The translations under genes and the position numbers were made by a program. The notes beneath the pieces are model-generated. The model saw only the letters and a program-made list of their open reading frames with translations, was not told where the DNA came from and did not search any database. Below are positions 9,554 to 19,022 of a DNA stretch of 64,000 nt, in pieces; the first letter of the stretch is position 1; the number at the start of each line of letters is the position of its first letter. The stretch spans positions 1 through 64,000 of the forward strand of contig PDOP01000032.1 of the NCBI GenBank assembly GCA_002749205.1, given 5' to 3'. Source of the stretch: Treponema sp. (GTDB taxonomy: Bacteria; Spirochaetota; Spirochaetia; Treponematales; Treponemataceae).

Positions 9554-10251
9554 TCATTTATCCTTTCGGTAAAAGAGGATATTTCAATACCGTTGTCGTA
9601 AAGGTGTACTGTTTTTGTTTTATCGTGATATTCAATTAATGAAATTTGGCGACCGTTTTTGTAATTTATTTCTTTTTGCTTTGTGCCGTTTGTATTATAT
9701 TTTATTTCTTTTCTTTTTTCAATACCATTTTTTAAAACATTTATAAAAATTACACGATTATTGTTATCGTATGTTTTGCTTGTTTCATATATTGTTTTAC
9801 CTGTTTCGTCTAGCATAATTGTTTTTATTATGTTACCGTTGTTATCATAAAATATTTTTTTTGTTCCGTATTTGTTTTGTATGTTTTTTTGTTTTAGCAG
9901 GTTATTATCGCTGTATTTCCATTCTTTTTTTTCGATAAGTTTATTTCCTTCATGCATTACCGATAAAATTCGTAGTTTTTGTTTATTGTATTTTTCGTAA
10001 TACCAATGGTTGTTTTCTGCAATTATTAAACCTGTTTTTGTTATTGAAGAAAAAGTATTATCCACTTTTTCTTCGGGCGTTTCGTTTGTGTCCGATGAAT
10101 TTATAGGCTCTGCATTTTTTGTGTTTTCATTTACAGGAATTGTACTTTCAGATGTTGGTGTTTCTATGTCTTCATCCGATGATTCAGGAAAGAAGGCATA
10201 GGTAATTGTTAATATAAAGAATAAAAAAAATACAGTGCTTTTATTTTTCAA
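9550..10251 (-). CDS. Small exported protein with YD/MORN-like text repeats, unknown function
   Basis: A 233-residue protein with an N-terminal hydrophobic signal (about 5-20), an acidic Ser/Thr/Glu linker (about 22-65), and a C-terminal half of short repeats such as YDNNGNIIK, YDNNNRVIF and YNTNGTKQK. These resemble the beta-rich YwqK/MORN-type repeats of exported toxins-immunity or surface proteins. The start is TTG, three bases after the ftsY stop. It overlaps the lolC-like start by 4 bp. Co-expression with the Lol genes suggests an envelope role; no specific function is claimed. Confidence 0.6.
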   Translation of the reverse strand: MKNKSTVFFLFFILTITYAFFPESSDEDIETPTSESTIPVNENTKNAEPINSSDTNETPEEKVDNTFSSITKTGLIIAENNHWYYEKYNKQKLRILSVMHEGNKLIEKKEWKYSDNNLLKQKNIQNKYGTKKIFYDNNGNIIKTIMLDETGKTIYETSKTYDNNNRVIFINVLKNGIEKRKEIKYNTNGTKQKEINYKNGRQISLIEYHDKTKTVHLYDNGIEISSFTERINE

Positions 10252-10253
10252 AA

Positions 10254-11132
10254 TTATTTGTTTCCTATAAATTCTTTGATGTATTTTTCAGGGTTGAATT
10301 TTTCAATATCTTCGTATTTTTCGCCCGTACCGATAAACATAATGGGTATGCCCAGCTCTTTGCCTATTGTAATTGCAATACCCCCTTTAGCCGTGGAGTC
10401 ATATTTTGTCAGTACAATTGCATCAACACCAATTGCTTCATTGAATACTTCTGCCTGCCTCATTCCGTTTTGTCCGGTGGTTACATCTAATACCAGAATT
10501 TTTTTATATAAACTGTTATCGGCTTTTGATTTTGCAATACGATCTATTTTTTGCAACTCTCTTACCAGGTTGTCTTTATTGTGCAACCTTCCTGCTGTGT
10601 CGATTAAAACGAGTCCGCCGCCTTGGGCACTCATTGCTTCACCTGCATCAAACACTACTGCGGCAGGGTCGCCGCCGTGTTTATGGGAAATAACTCTTAC
10701 ATCAATATTTTTTCCGTGTGCTTGAAGTTGTTCAATTGCTGCCGCTCTGAAGGTGTCTGCTGCGGCCAGAATTAAATTGGTTTGGTAATGTGTCTTATAA
10801 TATTTAGCCATTTTTGCGATTGAGGTTGTTTTTCCTACACCGTTTACACCGAGAATAAGATATACTCCTACTTTGTCAGGCTCGGGGGCGAAAAAGCAAT
10901 TTTTTACAAATGGTGATAAAATTTGTGTTAAAATTTCAGGTAGGTTTGAAACATCTTTTATGTTTCCCTTTTTGTATTCCGTGCGCAATTCTTTTTCTAT
11001 TTCTATGGCTAATTTTGGTGCTATATCGCCTTCTATTAATGAGTCGATTAAGTCTTCAAAAAATTCTTCATCTATTTTGTTGTGAACGCCAAACAGGTTT
11101 TTTAATTTATCTGCAAAACTTTGTTTTGCCAT
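10254..11132 (-). CDS. ftsY: Signal recognition particle receptor FtsY
   Basis: A 292-residue SRP-family GTPase that docks SRP-ribosome complexes at the membrane. The NG domain motifs are clear: G1 GVNGVGKTT (95-103), DTFRAAA (about 126-132), DTAGR (178-182) and TKYDSTAKGG (about 240-249). The long acidic A domain of E. coli FtsY is absent, as in many other bacteria. The gene sits three bases after the preceding stop and three before the next start. Confidence 0.95.
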   Translation of the reverse strand: MAKQSFADKLKNLFGVHNKIDEEFFEDLIDSLIEGDIAPKLAIEIEKELRTEYKKGNIKDVSNLPEILTQILSPFVKNCFFAPEPDKVGVYLILGVNGVGKTTSIAKMAKYYKTHYQTNLILAAADTFRAAAIEQLQAHGKNIDVRVISHKHGGDPAAVVFDAGEAMSAQGGGLVLIDTAGRLHNKDNLVRELQKIDRIAKSKADNSLYKKILVLDVTTGQNGMRQAEVFNEAIGVDAIVLTKYDSTAKGGIAITIGKELGIPIMFIGTGEKYEDIEKFNPEKYIKEFIGNK

Positions 11133-11135
11133 GTT

Positions 11136-12632
11136 TTACCTCCGTTTTTTACTGATTTTGTTTTTTTGCATTGGTATAGGCAGGGTTTGGGCTTCTACGG
11201 GTAGCGTTTTATCTGCTGCAACCAAGTATAAAATTACATTTATAAAATAATTAACAGCTAAACTACTGCTTACACCAATCATAACATTGCTTGCAATTCG
11301 TAAGTTACGAATTGTATTGATATTTTTTTGTGTGGCAGGCAGATTTCCGCTCTGATATGCAATAATTTTATCATTGGTTATTCCGTTTAAAATTAAAGTT
11401 GCCGGTAAAGAAAGATAAAGAGCTCCGAGTGACCAATACATATTCTTTCTTCTTTTTTCAATTTTTTCGCTAATTGATGTTTTGTGTAATTTAGCCGTTG
11501 CATATATAAGCTCTTCTTGTTTTGTAAATTTGTTGTTATCAAATATAATGAAAGTTCTTACATCGTTTGAAATAAATTCTAACATATTTTTTGTATTTGG
11601 AATTTCCAATTCAATTGGCACAACTCCGTAATACTTGGTTTTAAAATATACTTCAGGTTTCATATTTTTAATGTCAAAACTTATATTAAACAGTTCATCT
11701 TTTTTTAAGTTTATTCGCAGTTTATAAGCATTATGATTTTTGAGATTTACTTCTTTTATTGATGATTTATATCCTTCTGCAGAGGCGTAAATGTTTATTT
11801 TTCCGTTATGTACTTTAACAGGTTTTGAAAAATCATTTATTTCTATTTCGTTTACAAAAACCGATGCTGTTTTTGGTGTAATATCAAAATGAAGCATTAC
11901 TTCCGGTATATTTTGAATTTTTGTGTAAATTTGAGATGATAGGAATTTTACAATTTCTGAGATGTCTTCATATCTTCCGGCTTCTGCGAATTCCAGTGGT
12001 TGCATATTCGGAAGGCCTGTTTCCAGTTTTACGGAAACATAAGCATAACCGCTTATATCTTTTATAGTGCCGGTAATTACAGCATCTATATTTTGTTGTA
12101 ATAAACTTTCAGTCAGTCCTGATGTTTTTGGTTTTTCAAAAAGGGTATTCCCGTTATTCCATGGCACAATCGGTTTGCTCTCATCAGCAAAAGAGAATTT
12201 AAGCTCTTCTATTTTCATATTTGTATGGGCGAAAAAAATTGCTTCTTCTTTTTGTTTTATTTTTTCATTTATTTTTTTAATTTGGCTTTTTTTATTTTTT
12301 TCATTCGTAAATGAAAGAAATATTTTATCTCTTTCCAAGATTAAACTGTTTCTTTCTTTAATGAGTTTTAGCTTTGTTTTCCCGAGTTTAAATAATGCTC
12401 TTGCCTTTTGTTCTGATAAGGGAATAACCCTTTTTGCATGGGAATTAAGATTATACAAAAATAATTCAGGTACAATTGTTTCGTAAGTTTTGTATAATTC
12501 CGGAATGTCAACTGTATTGAATTTAGATGCAGATATTACCCACTCCGTTTTTTCTTCTGCTTGGCATGGAAAAAAAGAGATAAATAGAAAAAAAAATATT
12601 ATAATGTTTTTAGCATTTTTTAAGTTTAGCAT
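11136..12632 (-). CDS. Exported PEGA-like protein with C-terminal membrane segment, unknown function
   Basis: A 498-residue protein with a signal peptide (about 8-25, FFFLFISFFPCQA). A long charged helical stretch (about 90-145) follows. The middle region (about 245-310) has the pattern of PEGA surface repeats: a short strand ending in VFVNE, then PVKVHNGKINIYASAEGY. Two hydrophobic segments lie near residues 400-470. The start codon overlaps the prfB stop by 7 bp. PEGA-type domains are common in bacterial exported proteins, but the assignment here is by eye. No specific function is claimed. Confidence 0.6.
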   Translation of the reverse strand: MLNLKNAKNIIIFFFLFISFFPCQAEEKTEWVISASKFNTVDIPELYKTYETIVPELFLYNLNSHAKRVIPLSEQKARALFKLGKTKLKLIKERNSLILERDKIFLSFTNEKNKKSQIKKINEKIKQKEEAIFFAHTNMKIEELKFSFADESKPIVPWNNGNTLFEKPKTSGLTESLLQQNIDAVITGTIKDISGYAYVSVKLETGLPNMQPLEFAEAGRYEDISEIVKFLSSQIYTKIQNIPEVMLHFDITPKTASVFVNEIEINDFSKPVKVHNGKINIYASAEGYKSSIKEVNLKNHNAYKLRINLKKDELFNISFDIKNMKPEVYFKTKYYGVVPIELEIPNTKNMLEFISNDVRTFIIFDNNKFTKQEELIYATAKLHKTSISEKIEKRRKNMYWSLGALYLSLPATLILNGITNDKIIAYQSGNLPATQKNINTIRNLRIASNVMIGVSSSLAVNYFINVILYLVAADKTLPVEAQTLPIPMQKNKISKKRR

Positions 12633-13757
12633 ACATTACCATCTTTTAAAAGGGCTTCTCTTTTTTCCCAGTTGTTATTTAAATAAGCCTTTATAAATCC
12701 GTCAATTTCTCCATCCATAACAGCTTGGATATTTCCTGTTTCAAAAGAAGTTCTATGGTCCTTTACCATGGTATATGGCTGAAAAACATAGGAGCGTATT
12801 TGGTTACCCCATGATATTCCTTTTTTTTCTGAGGCAAATTTAGAGTTTTCTTCTTCTTTTTTTTGGCGGTAATATTCATATAGTTGAGCTTTTAACATAT
12901 TCATTGCTGTAGTTTTATTTGTAGCTTGACTTCTTTGGCTTTGTGATGCTGCAACAATGCCGGTAGGAAGATGGGTAATGCGTACCGCAGAATCTGTTTT
13001 ATTTACATGTTGCCCGCCGGCTCCGCTTGCTCTATATGTGTCGATTCTTAATTCATCAGGACTTATGTCAACTTCAATTGTGTCATCTAAAACAGGAAAA
13101 ACATATACGGAGCTGAAAGAAGTATGACGGCGTGAGTTTGCATCAAACGGGCTAATTCTAACAAGCCTGTGGACACCTGTTTCCGATTTCAAAAAACCAA
13201 AGGCGTAATCACCCTTTACTTCGATTGTGATTGATTTAATACCGCCTTCGGCTTCTACTAAATCAACGGTTTTGGTTTTAAAATTATGGGCATCTGCCCA
13301 ACGACCGTACATTCTTGTAAGTATATTTGCCCAATCACATGATTCAGTTCCCCCTGCACCGGCATGAATAGTAAGATAGGCATTATTAAAGTCAACTTCT
13401 CCTGAAAGCATATTTAATGTTGTTAGTTTTTCGCATTCTTGATTAAGTTCAGTAAAAGTGTTTTTAACTTCTTCGGAGAAGGCTTCATTATTTTCCTCTA
13501 TTGCAAGGTCATACATTGCCAACAAATCTTCTATTTCAGTTTTTAATTTTTCCCATGGTTCAAATTTATTTTTTAATATTTTAATTTCCGACATTATTTT
13601 TTCGGCGTTTTTTACATTATCCCAAAAATTTACGGAGGCTGATAGTTGTTCTCGCTCTGTAATTTGTTTTTTCAACGCCTCAGGGTCAAAGACGCCTCCA
13701 TATTTCTTCGACTTTTGTATTTAGTTCTAAAATTTGTCCTTTTATTTCTTCTATCAT
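12626..13757 (-). CDS. prfB: Peptide chain release factor 2, programmed +1 frameshift
   Basis: RF2 terminates translation at UGA and UAA. It is read as two frames: 23 codons from ATG 13757 to an in-frame TGA (13688-13686), then the +1 frame from GAC to 12626, giving 376 residues. The codon tripeptide SPF falls at about 202-204 and GGQ at about 247-249, close to E. coli positions. The start has AGGAG upstream. The slip context is CTT TGA C with GGAGG three bases before CTT, which is the classical RF2 autoregulatory site. prfB is the first gene of the seven-gene operon ending with lolE. Confidence 0.95.
13685..13700 (-). promoter_or_regulatory. prfB programmed +1 frameshift site
   Basis: Minus-strand reading TGGAGGCGTCTTTGAC: a Shine-Dalgarno-like GGAGG, one codon, the slippery CTT, the in-frame TGA stop and a following C. 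Low RF2 favours the shift into the main frame, so the protein regulates itself. Confidence 0.93.
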
Positions 13758-13799
13758 AAATAACTCCTAATCTATTTGTTTGAGATTCATTTAGTTTAG

Positions 13800-13830
13800 A
13801 AAAAGTCAAACTGACTTTTGCAATTTCCTC
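13800..13830 (+). mobile_element. Solo end of the 119-bp MITE family
   Basis: AAAAGTCAAACTGACTTTTG followed by CAATTTCCTC matches the end of copy M1, but the rest of the element is missing. It forms a small hairpin AAAAGTCA/TGACTTTT. It lies in the 5' leader of the prfB operon, downstream of its promoter. Confidence 0.6.
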
Positions 13831-13835
13831 GCTTT

Positions 13836-13864
13836 ATTATAATACAGAAGAAAAAAATTGTAAA
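13836..13864 (-). promoter_or_regulatory. Promoter of the prfB-lolE operon
   Basis: Minus strand -35 TTTACA (13864-13859), 17-bp spacer, perfect -10 TATAAT (13841-13836). The leader to the prfB ATG would be about 70 nt and contains the solo MITE end. Confidence 0.7.
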
Positions 13865-13952
13865 GGAGCTGTGTGTAAAAGTTGTTTGTTTTTGAGCCTT
13901 GTTTAAAATATCTGATTGTATTGTGTGTTTTTTTATTTTTTTTAATGCTATT

Positions 13953-14122
13953 GCGCTAGCGATTGAAGGAACATGTACCGGAGTTTTTCAAAACTCAGGT
14001 ACATGGATCCATTTTGCACAGTATCCCTGTGCAAAATTAGCCGAAGCGTTAGCGGAGTTCCGAAATGAGCGACGGTTTGCGACTGTGTGCTTTGTATTTT
14101 GTTTTTTCTCAAACCGTAGCGC
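13953..14122. repeat. 170-bp multibranched inverted-repeat structure
   Basis: An outer stem GCGCTA/TAGCGC (13953-13958 with 14117-14122) encloses GGAAC/GTTCC (13968-13972 with 14057-14061). That stem encloses two hairpins: 13973-14004 (stem 15 bp with one mismatch) and ATTTTGCACAG/CTGTGCAAAAT (14011-14037, perfect 11 bp). A further hairpin ACGGTTTG/CAAACCGT spans 14072-14117. It fills the spacer between the prfB promoter and the gene ending at 14143. A single copy is seen here. It may be a structured RNA in the 3' region of that gene or a folded mobile element. Confidence 0.6.
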
Positions 14123-14142
14123 CCAAATAAAATTTTAGGAAT

Positions 14143-15633
14143 TTATTTTTTTACCGGAAAGTCTTCAAGTATGATTGGCGGTGTGTCGAGTTTTTCGATT
14201 TTTTCGAGTGTCAGTTTTATTTCGCTTAGGAGTAAAGTGTTTTTTTGCTTTACGTTGTCGTATTTTTGTTGAAGTATATATTTTTTTTCTGTTGTGCCGT
14301 ATCTCATTTGCAAAATTATTTGATTTTTAATGTAAGTTGTGGTTAAGAAACCTGTTTGTATTCCGTAAGGAGTTTTGAATATAAATTTTTTGTTGTTTAC
14401 TGTTAGTTCGTATTCATCATTTTTCCATATTGTGTCAGGTCTGTTGAGGAGTTTTTCCGTGATTGTAGTTTGATGTTTTTTTGGAGTTGATAATTGGTTT
14501 TTTATGCTGTCGTCTTTTTTTCTGTAGATGCCGTTCCACGATGACGAGGTTAGTATTTTTAAGCGAGCGACATTTTCTACGACATGTACTTTTATTTCAT
14601 CGACACTTTTTATTTCAATGTCTATATTGAGTATAATATTTGAAATAGATTTATTGTGGGTTCGCATATATAATCCGTATCGTCTTTGTTTAGCAGTTTC
14701 GATTTCATAGGTTTCTTGAATGTTATCCAGAAAAAATATTATTTCGTTGTTTTTATTATCAAAATAAAGCGATCGGTTTTTACCGGAATTACTTTCCGGT
14801 TGTATCCATAAGCCGTTTATAAATTCTTTGAAGAGTTTTGTGTTGCCACTTCCCAGTTTTCGTAATATTTGGTCTTCTATTTTTTCTCCGGGAATTAAGT
14901 TTTCTCGCGATTTTTCATATCGCTCATTTTCATTATTCCAAGAATATATTTTTTCGATTTGGTTTAATGATGCAGAAGATTTAGGGTCGCTGTCAAAACT
15001 GTGGATTTCGTACATGTTTAGTCCCGATTCCTGTGAATTTTTGTTTGCTTGAATTCGTATTTGAATGTCTGCCCGTAAATCCGCTATTTGTATAAACTTT
15101 AAATTTTCGTTCTTGTCTTTTGTCGGCAAAAATATGGTTAACATCTGTTTGTTGTTGGAAGTCATTCCTGAGCATACAACGGCCGGCATTGTATCCAATC
15201 CCAATTCCAGCGTGTATAAAGAAACTGTATTAGGTTGCGTTATTTCGGTTTTTAGAATGTCATTTCGTTTGTATTCCTGAAATACAAGATTTTGCATTGC
15301 AGGTATTATGTATACATGGGGCTCTGATATTTTTTTTACCGCAATTAATTGGTCGTCAGCTCCATCTGCATCTATATCCGTTTTGTGTAATGTGATTAGG
15401 CTTTCATCAGAGGCAAGCTCAATTTCCGGTTTTTCGGTAATTCCTGTTGGTATTACTTTATCTTTGGAGTCGGTATCCGGTGTTGTTTTTGTATTGGGTT
15501 CAGCTATTGGTATTATAGTTTTTGCCAACTGCGATTTTTTTACAGTTTCCGGTTTGTTGAGTTTTGATAATATTAGCCATGCAAAAATAAGTATTGCCGT
15601 TATTGAAAGAAAGATGTAGAACAGTTTTTTCAT
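14143..15633 (-). CDS. Exported protein, positional counterpart of T. pallidum pallilysin (Tp0751)
   Basis: A 496-residue protein with an N-terminal membrane anchor or signal (about 4-24) and a Pro/Thr/Lys linker (about 27-70). A Asp-rich stretch TDIDADGADD (about 85-95) resembles FG-GAP type calcium loops. Beta-rich segments follow to the C terminus. It overlaps the vWA gene by 4 bp. In T. pallidum the genes next to cfpA are a vWA protein (Tp0750) and pallilysin (Tp0751), so the position fits. This protein is about twice the length of Tp0751 and I see no HExxH zinc motif, so homology rests on synteny and should be held loosely. Confidence 0.5.
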   Translation of the reverse strand: MKKLFYIFLSITAILIFAWLILSKLNKPETVKKSQLAKTIIPIAEPNTKTTPDTDSKDKVIPTGITEKPEIELASDESLITLHKTDIDADGADDQLIAVKKISEPHVYIIPAMQNLVFQEYKRNDILKTEITQPNTVSLYTLELGLDTMPAVVCSGMTSNNKQMLTIFLPTKDKNENLKFIQIADLRADIQIRIQANKNSQESGLNMYEIHSFDSDPKSSASLNQIEKIYSWNNENERYEKSRENLIPGEKIEDQILRKLGSGNTKLFKEFINGLWIQPESNSGKNRSLYFDNKNNEIIFFLDNIQETYEIETAKQRRYGLYMRTHNKSISNIILNIDIEIKSVDEIKVHVVENVARLKILTSSSWNGIYRKKDDSIKNQLSTPKKHQTTITEKLLNRPDTIWKNDEYELTVNNKKFIFKTPYGIQTGFLTTTYIKNQIILQMRYGTTEKKYILQQKYDNVKQKNTLLLSEIKLTLEKIEKLDTPPIILEDFPVKK

Positions 15634-16742
15634 AGTGTTTTTTCATCTTCCTGTAATTGTTTTTTCGCTTTTTCTCTTCGCCTTTTTTCTTCTTGTTTTT
15701 TTCTTATGTATCTTATTAGAAGAAACAGTAACAGAATTAGTAAAAGAATGGCAATTAGCAGTATGATGATGTACATCATTCTTTTATTTATTTGCAATTT
15801 TGCCAGGGTGTTTTTTTGGGAGGCTTTTGTTTGCTCGTTATTGTTGTTTTCAGAATTGGCAATATTGTTTTGTTTTTCAGTGTTGCTTTCATTGTTAATG
15901 TTATTTGTTGTGCTGTCGGTGTTAGCATTCTTGCCTGTTGCGACATCGTTTGTTTCTGTATCGTCAGTATTTGATTTTGTGTTGTTTGAATTAGAGTTTG
16001 TATCGTTACTGTTGTTTTTATTTGAATTTTTATCGCCGTCTGTGTCGCTTGTTGTGTTTCCGCTTTTATTTGTAACAACTGTTGTGTTACCTTCGATTAA
16101 AGATTTAGATTGGTCATCACCGCTACGGGGTTTTCCGTCATTTGAAAGAACATCGGAATAAAGTGATTGAGTTCTTTTTACTACGGTGTCTTGTATGTCC
16201 ATATCCAATGTAACTTCGTACCAGTTGTCTCTTTTTATTATTCTGGCCTCAGCCAAATAAGGGCTTTCAAATGACTCTTGTTTTCCTCTATACTTTGATT
16301 CCCAAGGTGCATCGTGTTCAAGATCTGTTACCAATAATAGTACTTTAAAGCGTCCGTTTGTTCCTCGTTCCTGAAGTATGGTTTGTATTTTGTCTAAAGC
16401 GGCTCCTATGTCTGTGAACTTTCCGTCAGGTCGAATGGCGTCAATTGCGTTAATTACAGTGCGTCTTGAATTTTCATCTTTTATATTTAGAGTTAAAACT
16501 TCTTCCGGTTTTTCGTAGAATTGGTATATTGTAATCCAGTCACCGGGAATTAACATCTGACCTATTAATTCCTGTCTTACCCATTTATGTAGACTGTCGA
16601 ATTTACCGGGGTCTTCCATTGACAAAGATTTATCAATCATTAAAAAAATGTCAACGGGGACGGTTCTTTCTCCGCAAAAAATATTTGTTGTTAGAAATAG
16701 GCTAATCAACATAATTAAAAATATATTAGCTTTTTTTTGCAT
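15630..16742 (-). CDS. von Willebrand factor A protein, counterpart of Tp0750
   Basis: A 370-residue exported protein. A signal peptide (about 5-23) is followed by a vWA domain (about 27-190) with MIDAS-like DKSLS at about 37-41 and further Asp residues near 110. A Asn/Thr/Ser/Asp-rich low-complexity linker (about 205-310) leads to one C-terminal membrane helix (about 324-346) and a basic cytoplasmic tail. The domain should bind a protein ligand through a metal ion at the cell envelope. The start has GGAG nine bases upstream. It is co-transcribed with the gene at 14143 and divergent from cfpA, as in T. pallidum. Confidence 0.8.
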   Translation of the reverse strand: MQKKANIFLIMLISLFLTTNIFCGERTVPVDIFLMIDKSLSMEDPGKFDSLHKWVRQELIGQMLIPGDWITIYQFYEKPEEVLTLNIKDENSRRTVINAIDAIRPDGKFTDIGAALDKIQTILQERGTNGRFKVLLLVTDLEHDAPWESKYRGKQESFESPYLAEARIIKRDNWYEVTLDMDIQDTVVKRTQSLYSDVLSNDGKPRSGDDQSKSLIEGNTTVVTNKSGNTTSDTDGDKNSNKNNSNDTNSNSNNTKSNTDDTETNDVATGKNANTDSTTNNINNESNTEKQNNIANSENNNNEQTKASQKNTLAKLQINKRMMYIIILLIAILLLILLLFLLIRYIRKKQEEKRRREKAKKQLQEDEKTL

Positions 16743-16841
16743 AATCTTACTCCTTTTCAGCCGTTACACTCATATTGTATACTATATTTGAAAAAAAATC
16801 ACTAAAAATTCAAAAAAAATCTTTACTTTTTCAAAAAAGTG

Positions 16842-16870
16842 TTTACTTTTTGGAATAAGTGTTGTATAAT
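16842..16870 (+). promoter_or_regulatory. Promoter of cfpA
   Basis: -35 TTTACT (16842-16847), 17-bp spacer, perfect -10 TATAAT (16865-16870). A second TTTACTTTT repeat lies about 20 bp upstream. The ribosome site AAGGAG (16890-16895) precedes the ATG by 7 bases. Confidence 0.8.
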
Positions 16871-16902
16871 GTAACATAAATTGCTTAATAAGGAGATAAA
16901 AA

Positions 16903-18945
16903 ATGGCAAGTTTAGACCTACCACAAAGCCCAAATGTATTCCATCCGGAAAAGCCCAGTGCTGTTGGATCAAGGAACTCTTTGGCACAAGATTATCGTGA
17001 TCAGCAAAAAGAAGTAAATCAGCTGATTGAAGAAGAGACTAATAAAGTATTGCACCATTTAGGTACAAAGCTTCCTAAGGAAGTTCTTGAACGATTGGAT
17101 GTAATGGGTGGTGTTAAGGAGAAGTTATATAATTACTTCAACCAAAACTATCAGAACATGTTCAACCGTTACATGGTAACCACTGAAGATGAAATGGTCA
17201 AGAAAGTTAGAGGATTTGTAGACCGTGAAGAAATGAAGGTTCTTGACAGGTACACACCAAAAGAGATTGCCACTTTGCTTGATGCAGTTGGTGGTGCCGA
17301 TAAGTTTAATACAGGTGAAATTGAAAAATCAATTGTAAACATGTATGGACACTTGCAGGGACATGTTCAAAGAGGTGTAAACGATCTGGAAACAATGACA
17401 AACTCACTGTTGCGCCAAAAAACTGATGTTGGTGGTTTCGTACGAGGTGAGAATGCTTATTCCATCGTAAAATGTGCTTTTAGAGACAGCTTGTATAAGC
17501 CAAAGACTGTTACAGATGTAAAACTTTCAATTAACATCTTGGATACAGAATTGATTAGTCCTATTTTCCACTATCAGTCAACAGTTGAATATCTTATTAA
17601 AGATCTTTTAGGCGATCATTACATTAACATGATTGACAAAGAAATTGAAAAACTGAAAGATGAAAGAATTGATCAAGGTTTGGAAGAACTCGATGGTAGC
17701 GGTGTTTTATTTGAAAAAATTAACAGGGTAGAAGATATTACCGATGATGATGTCGAAAATCCAAAGAGTAAGAGATACGATGTAATTTCTAAAAAATTGA
17801 TGGAAAGAATCAATAATCTTAGAGCTGAAATTGATCCTGAAACATACGATCAGTTGAACATTCGTGAAAACATCAAGAAAATTGTTGATATTGAGAACAT
17901 TAGAAATCGTGGTTTTAATACTGCAATTAACTCTCTTACTTCAATTCTTGATACTTCTAAAATGGGTTATCAGTATATTGAAAACTTTAAGAACACTAGA
18001 GAATTGATTGTTCGTGAGTATGAAGATACTGTAGAAGCACAACTTCCTGATGAGCATTTCCAAATTAAGTTAAAATACATGGATAACGCTCAGCTTCTTG
18101 AAGAAAGAAAAGCTTATGAAGTTATGATGCGCTCTTTTGAAACTGAAATTGAGCATGTTTGGGACGTTGTTAATGCAACCTATGAGAAATCAAAATACGG
18201 TACGAGAATTAATGACTTTAATGATCTTGCAAAAAAATACAAAAACCATTTAAGAAAAGAAAAAGAAAAAGATGGTTTACCTGTATATGAAGACATCGCT
18301 AAAGTATGGGACGAAGTTGCATTTATCAAGACAGGTGAAACTGAAGTTGAAAAAATGAACAGAACTTATACTTATGAAAAGGATAAGTTGCGCAAAAAGC
18401 TTATTATAATGAGAGAAAAGCTTCAAGACATGTATGATTACAAGTACCCAATTGAGCGTAGAGTAATCGAAACCAGACTTGATAAGCTCAGTAAAGATTA
18501 CAACAGCTTTGATTACTTGATTAACCCTTACCACATTCAACCCGGTGTATTACTTGATATTGATATTACTTCAATTAAGAGAAAGAAAGGTACACTTGAA
18601 GGTATGGCTAATGTTCTTAATGAGTTCTTGCATGGTATTTCAAAAGGCTTTGAAGATGCTGCATTTGCTTCATTCTCACGCCGCCGATCTACTGTTCGTG
18701 CTGACCTTGCAAAGACATTTGGTTCTGACGAGGAAGAGGCTCCTGTAGCAGGTCAAGCATCAGGTAGCGCTAATTTTATTGACATGGTAAATGATACTCC
18801 TGCTATAGAGGCAAAGGTTGCCGAATCAGTAAGTACTCCTGCTAAAAAAACAAGAGGAAGAAAACCACGAACAAGAAAAACCGGAGCTGTTGATAAAAAA
18901 GGTGGACGAAGAGGTCGTTCAAAATCAAGTCTTAAGGAAATCTAA
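16903..18945 (+). CDS. cfpA: Cytoplasmic filament protein A
   Basis: The subunit of the cytoplasmic ribbon filaments that run along treponeme cells beneath the membrane. Its 680 residues agree with the known CfpA length (about 678). It is highly charged, mostly helical with long coiled-coil-like segments (about 200-560), and has no signal peptide. The last 50 residues are basic and contain [10 protein letters not shown], a match to the AT-hook DNA-binding core RGRKP. Loss of CfpA in T. denticola is reported to disturb chromosome condensation and cell separation, so a DNA-contacting tail would be meaningful. Strong promoter and ribosome site; a terminator follows. Confidence 0.95.
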   Translation: MASLDLPQSPNVFHPEKPSAVGSRNSLAQDYRDQQKEVNQLIEEETNKVLHHLGTKLPKEVLERLDVMGGVKEKLYNYFNQNYQNMFNRYMVTTEDEMVKKVRGFVDREEMKVLDRYTPKEIATLLDAVGGADKFNTGEIEKSIVNMYGHLQGHVQRGVNDLETMTNSLLRQKTDVGGFVRGENAYSIVKCAFRDSLYKPKTVTDVKLSINILDTELISPIFHYQSTVEYLIKDLLGDHYINMIDKEIEKLKDERIDQGLEELDGSGVLFEKINRVEDITDDDVENPKSKRYDVISKKLMERINNLRAEIDPETYDQLNIRENIKKIVDIENIRNRGFNTAINSLTSILDTSKMGYQYIENFKNTRELIVREYEDTVEAQLPDEHFQIKLKYMDNAQLLEERKAYEVMMRSFETEIEHVWDVVNATYEKSKYGTRINDFNDLAKKYKNHLRKEKEKDGLPVYEDIAKVWDEVAFIKTGETEVEKMNRTYTYEKDKLRKKLIIMREKLQDMYDYKYPIERRVIETRLDKLSKDYNSFDYLINPYHIQPGVLLDIDITSIKRKKGTLEGMANVLNEFLHGISKGFEDAAFASFSRRRSTVRADLAKTFGSDEEEAPVAGQASGSANFIDMVNDTPAIEAKVAESVSTPAKKTRGRKPRTRKTGAVDKKGGRRGRSKSSLKEI

Positions 18946-18967
18946 TTTGTTAGCTTGATACAAAACT

Positions 18968-19005
18968 AAGCCCCTGTAACTCTGACTCAGTTCGGGGGCT
19001 TTTTC
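18968..19005 (+). terminator. Terminator after cfpA
   Basis: Hairpin AAGCCCC/GGGGGCTT with a T-tract ending near 19005, 18 bases before the next start. It probably attenuates rather than blocks expression of the two following genes, since no clear promoter lies between. Confidence 0.8.
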
Positions 19006-19022
19006 TATACTTGGAGGAAACT

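Noticed and set aside
13899..14138. 79-codon open frame over the multibranched structure
   Set aside because: The sequence is explained by nested inverted repeats; no ribosome site and no protein-like composition.
14143..15633. Zinc protease assignment for the pallilysin counterpart
   Set aside because: No HExxH motif is present; only synteny supports the relation.
15706..16161. 151-codon hydrophobic open frame on the plus strand
   Set aside because: Antisense of the Asn/Thr-rich linker and membrane helix of the vWA protein.
19011..19022. TTG start for the second gene of the cfpA operon
   Set aside because: The TTG overlaps the GGAGG ribosome site that serves ATG 19023.
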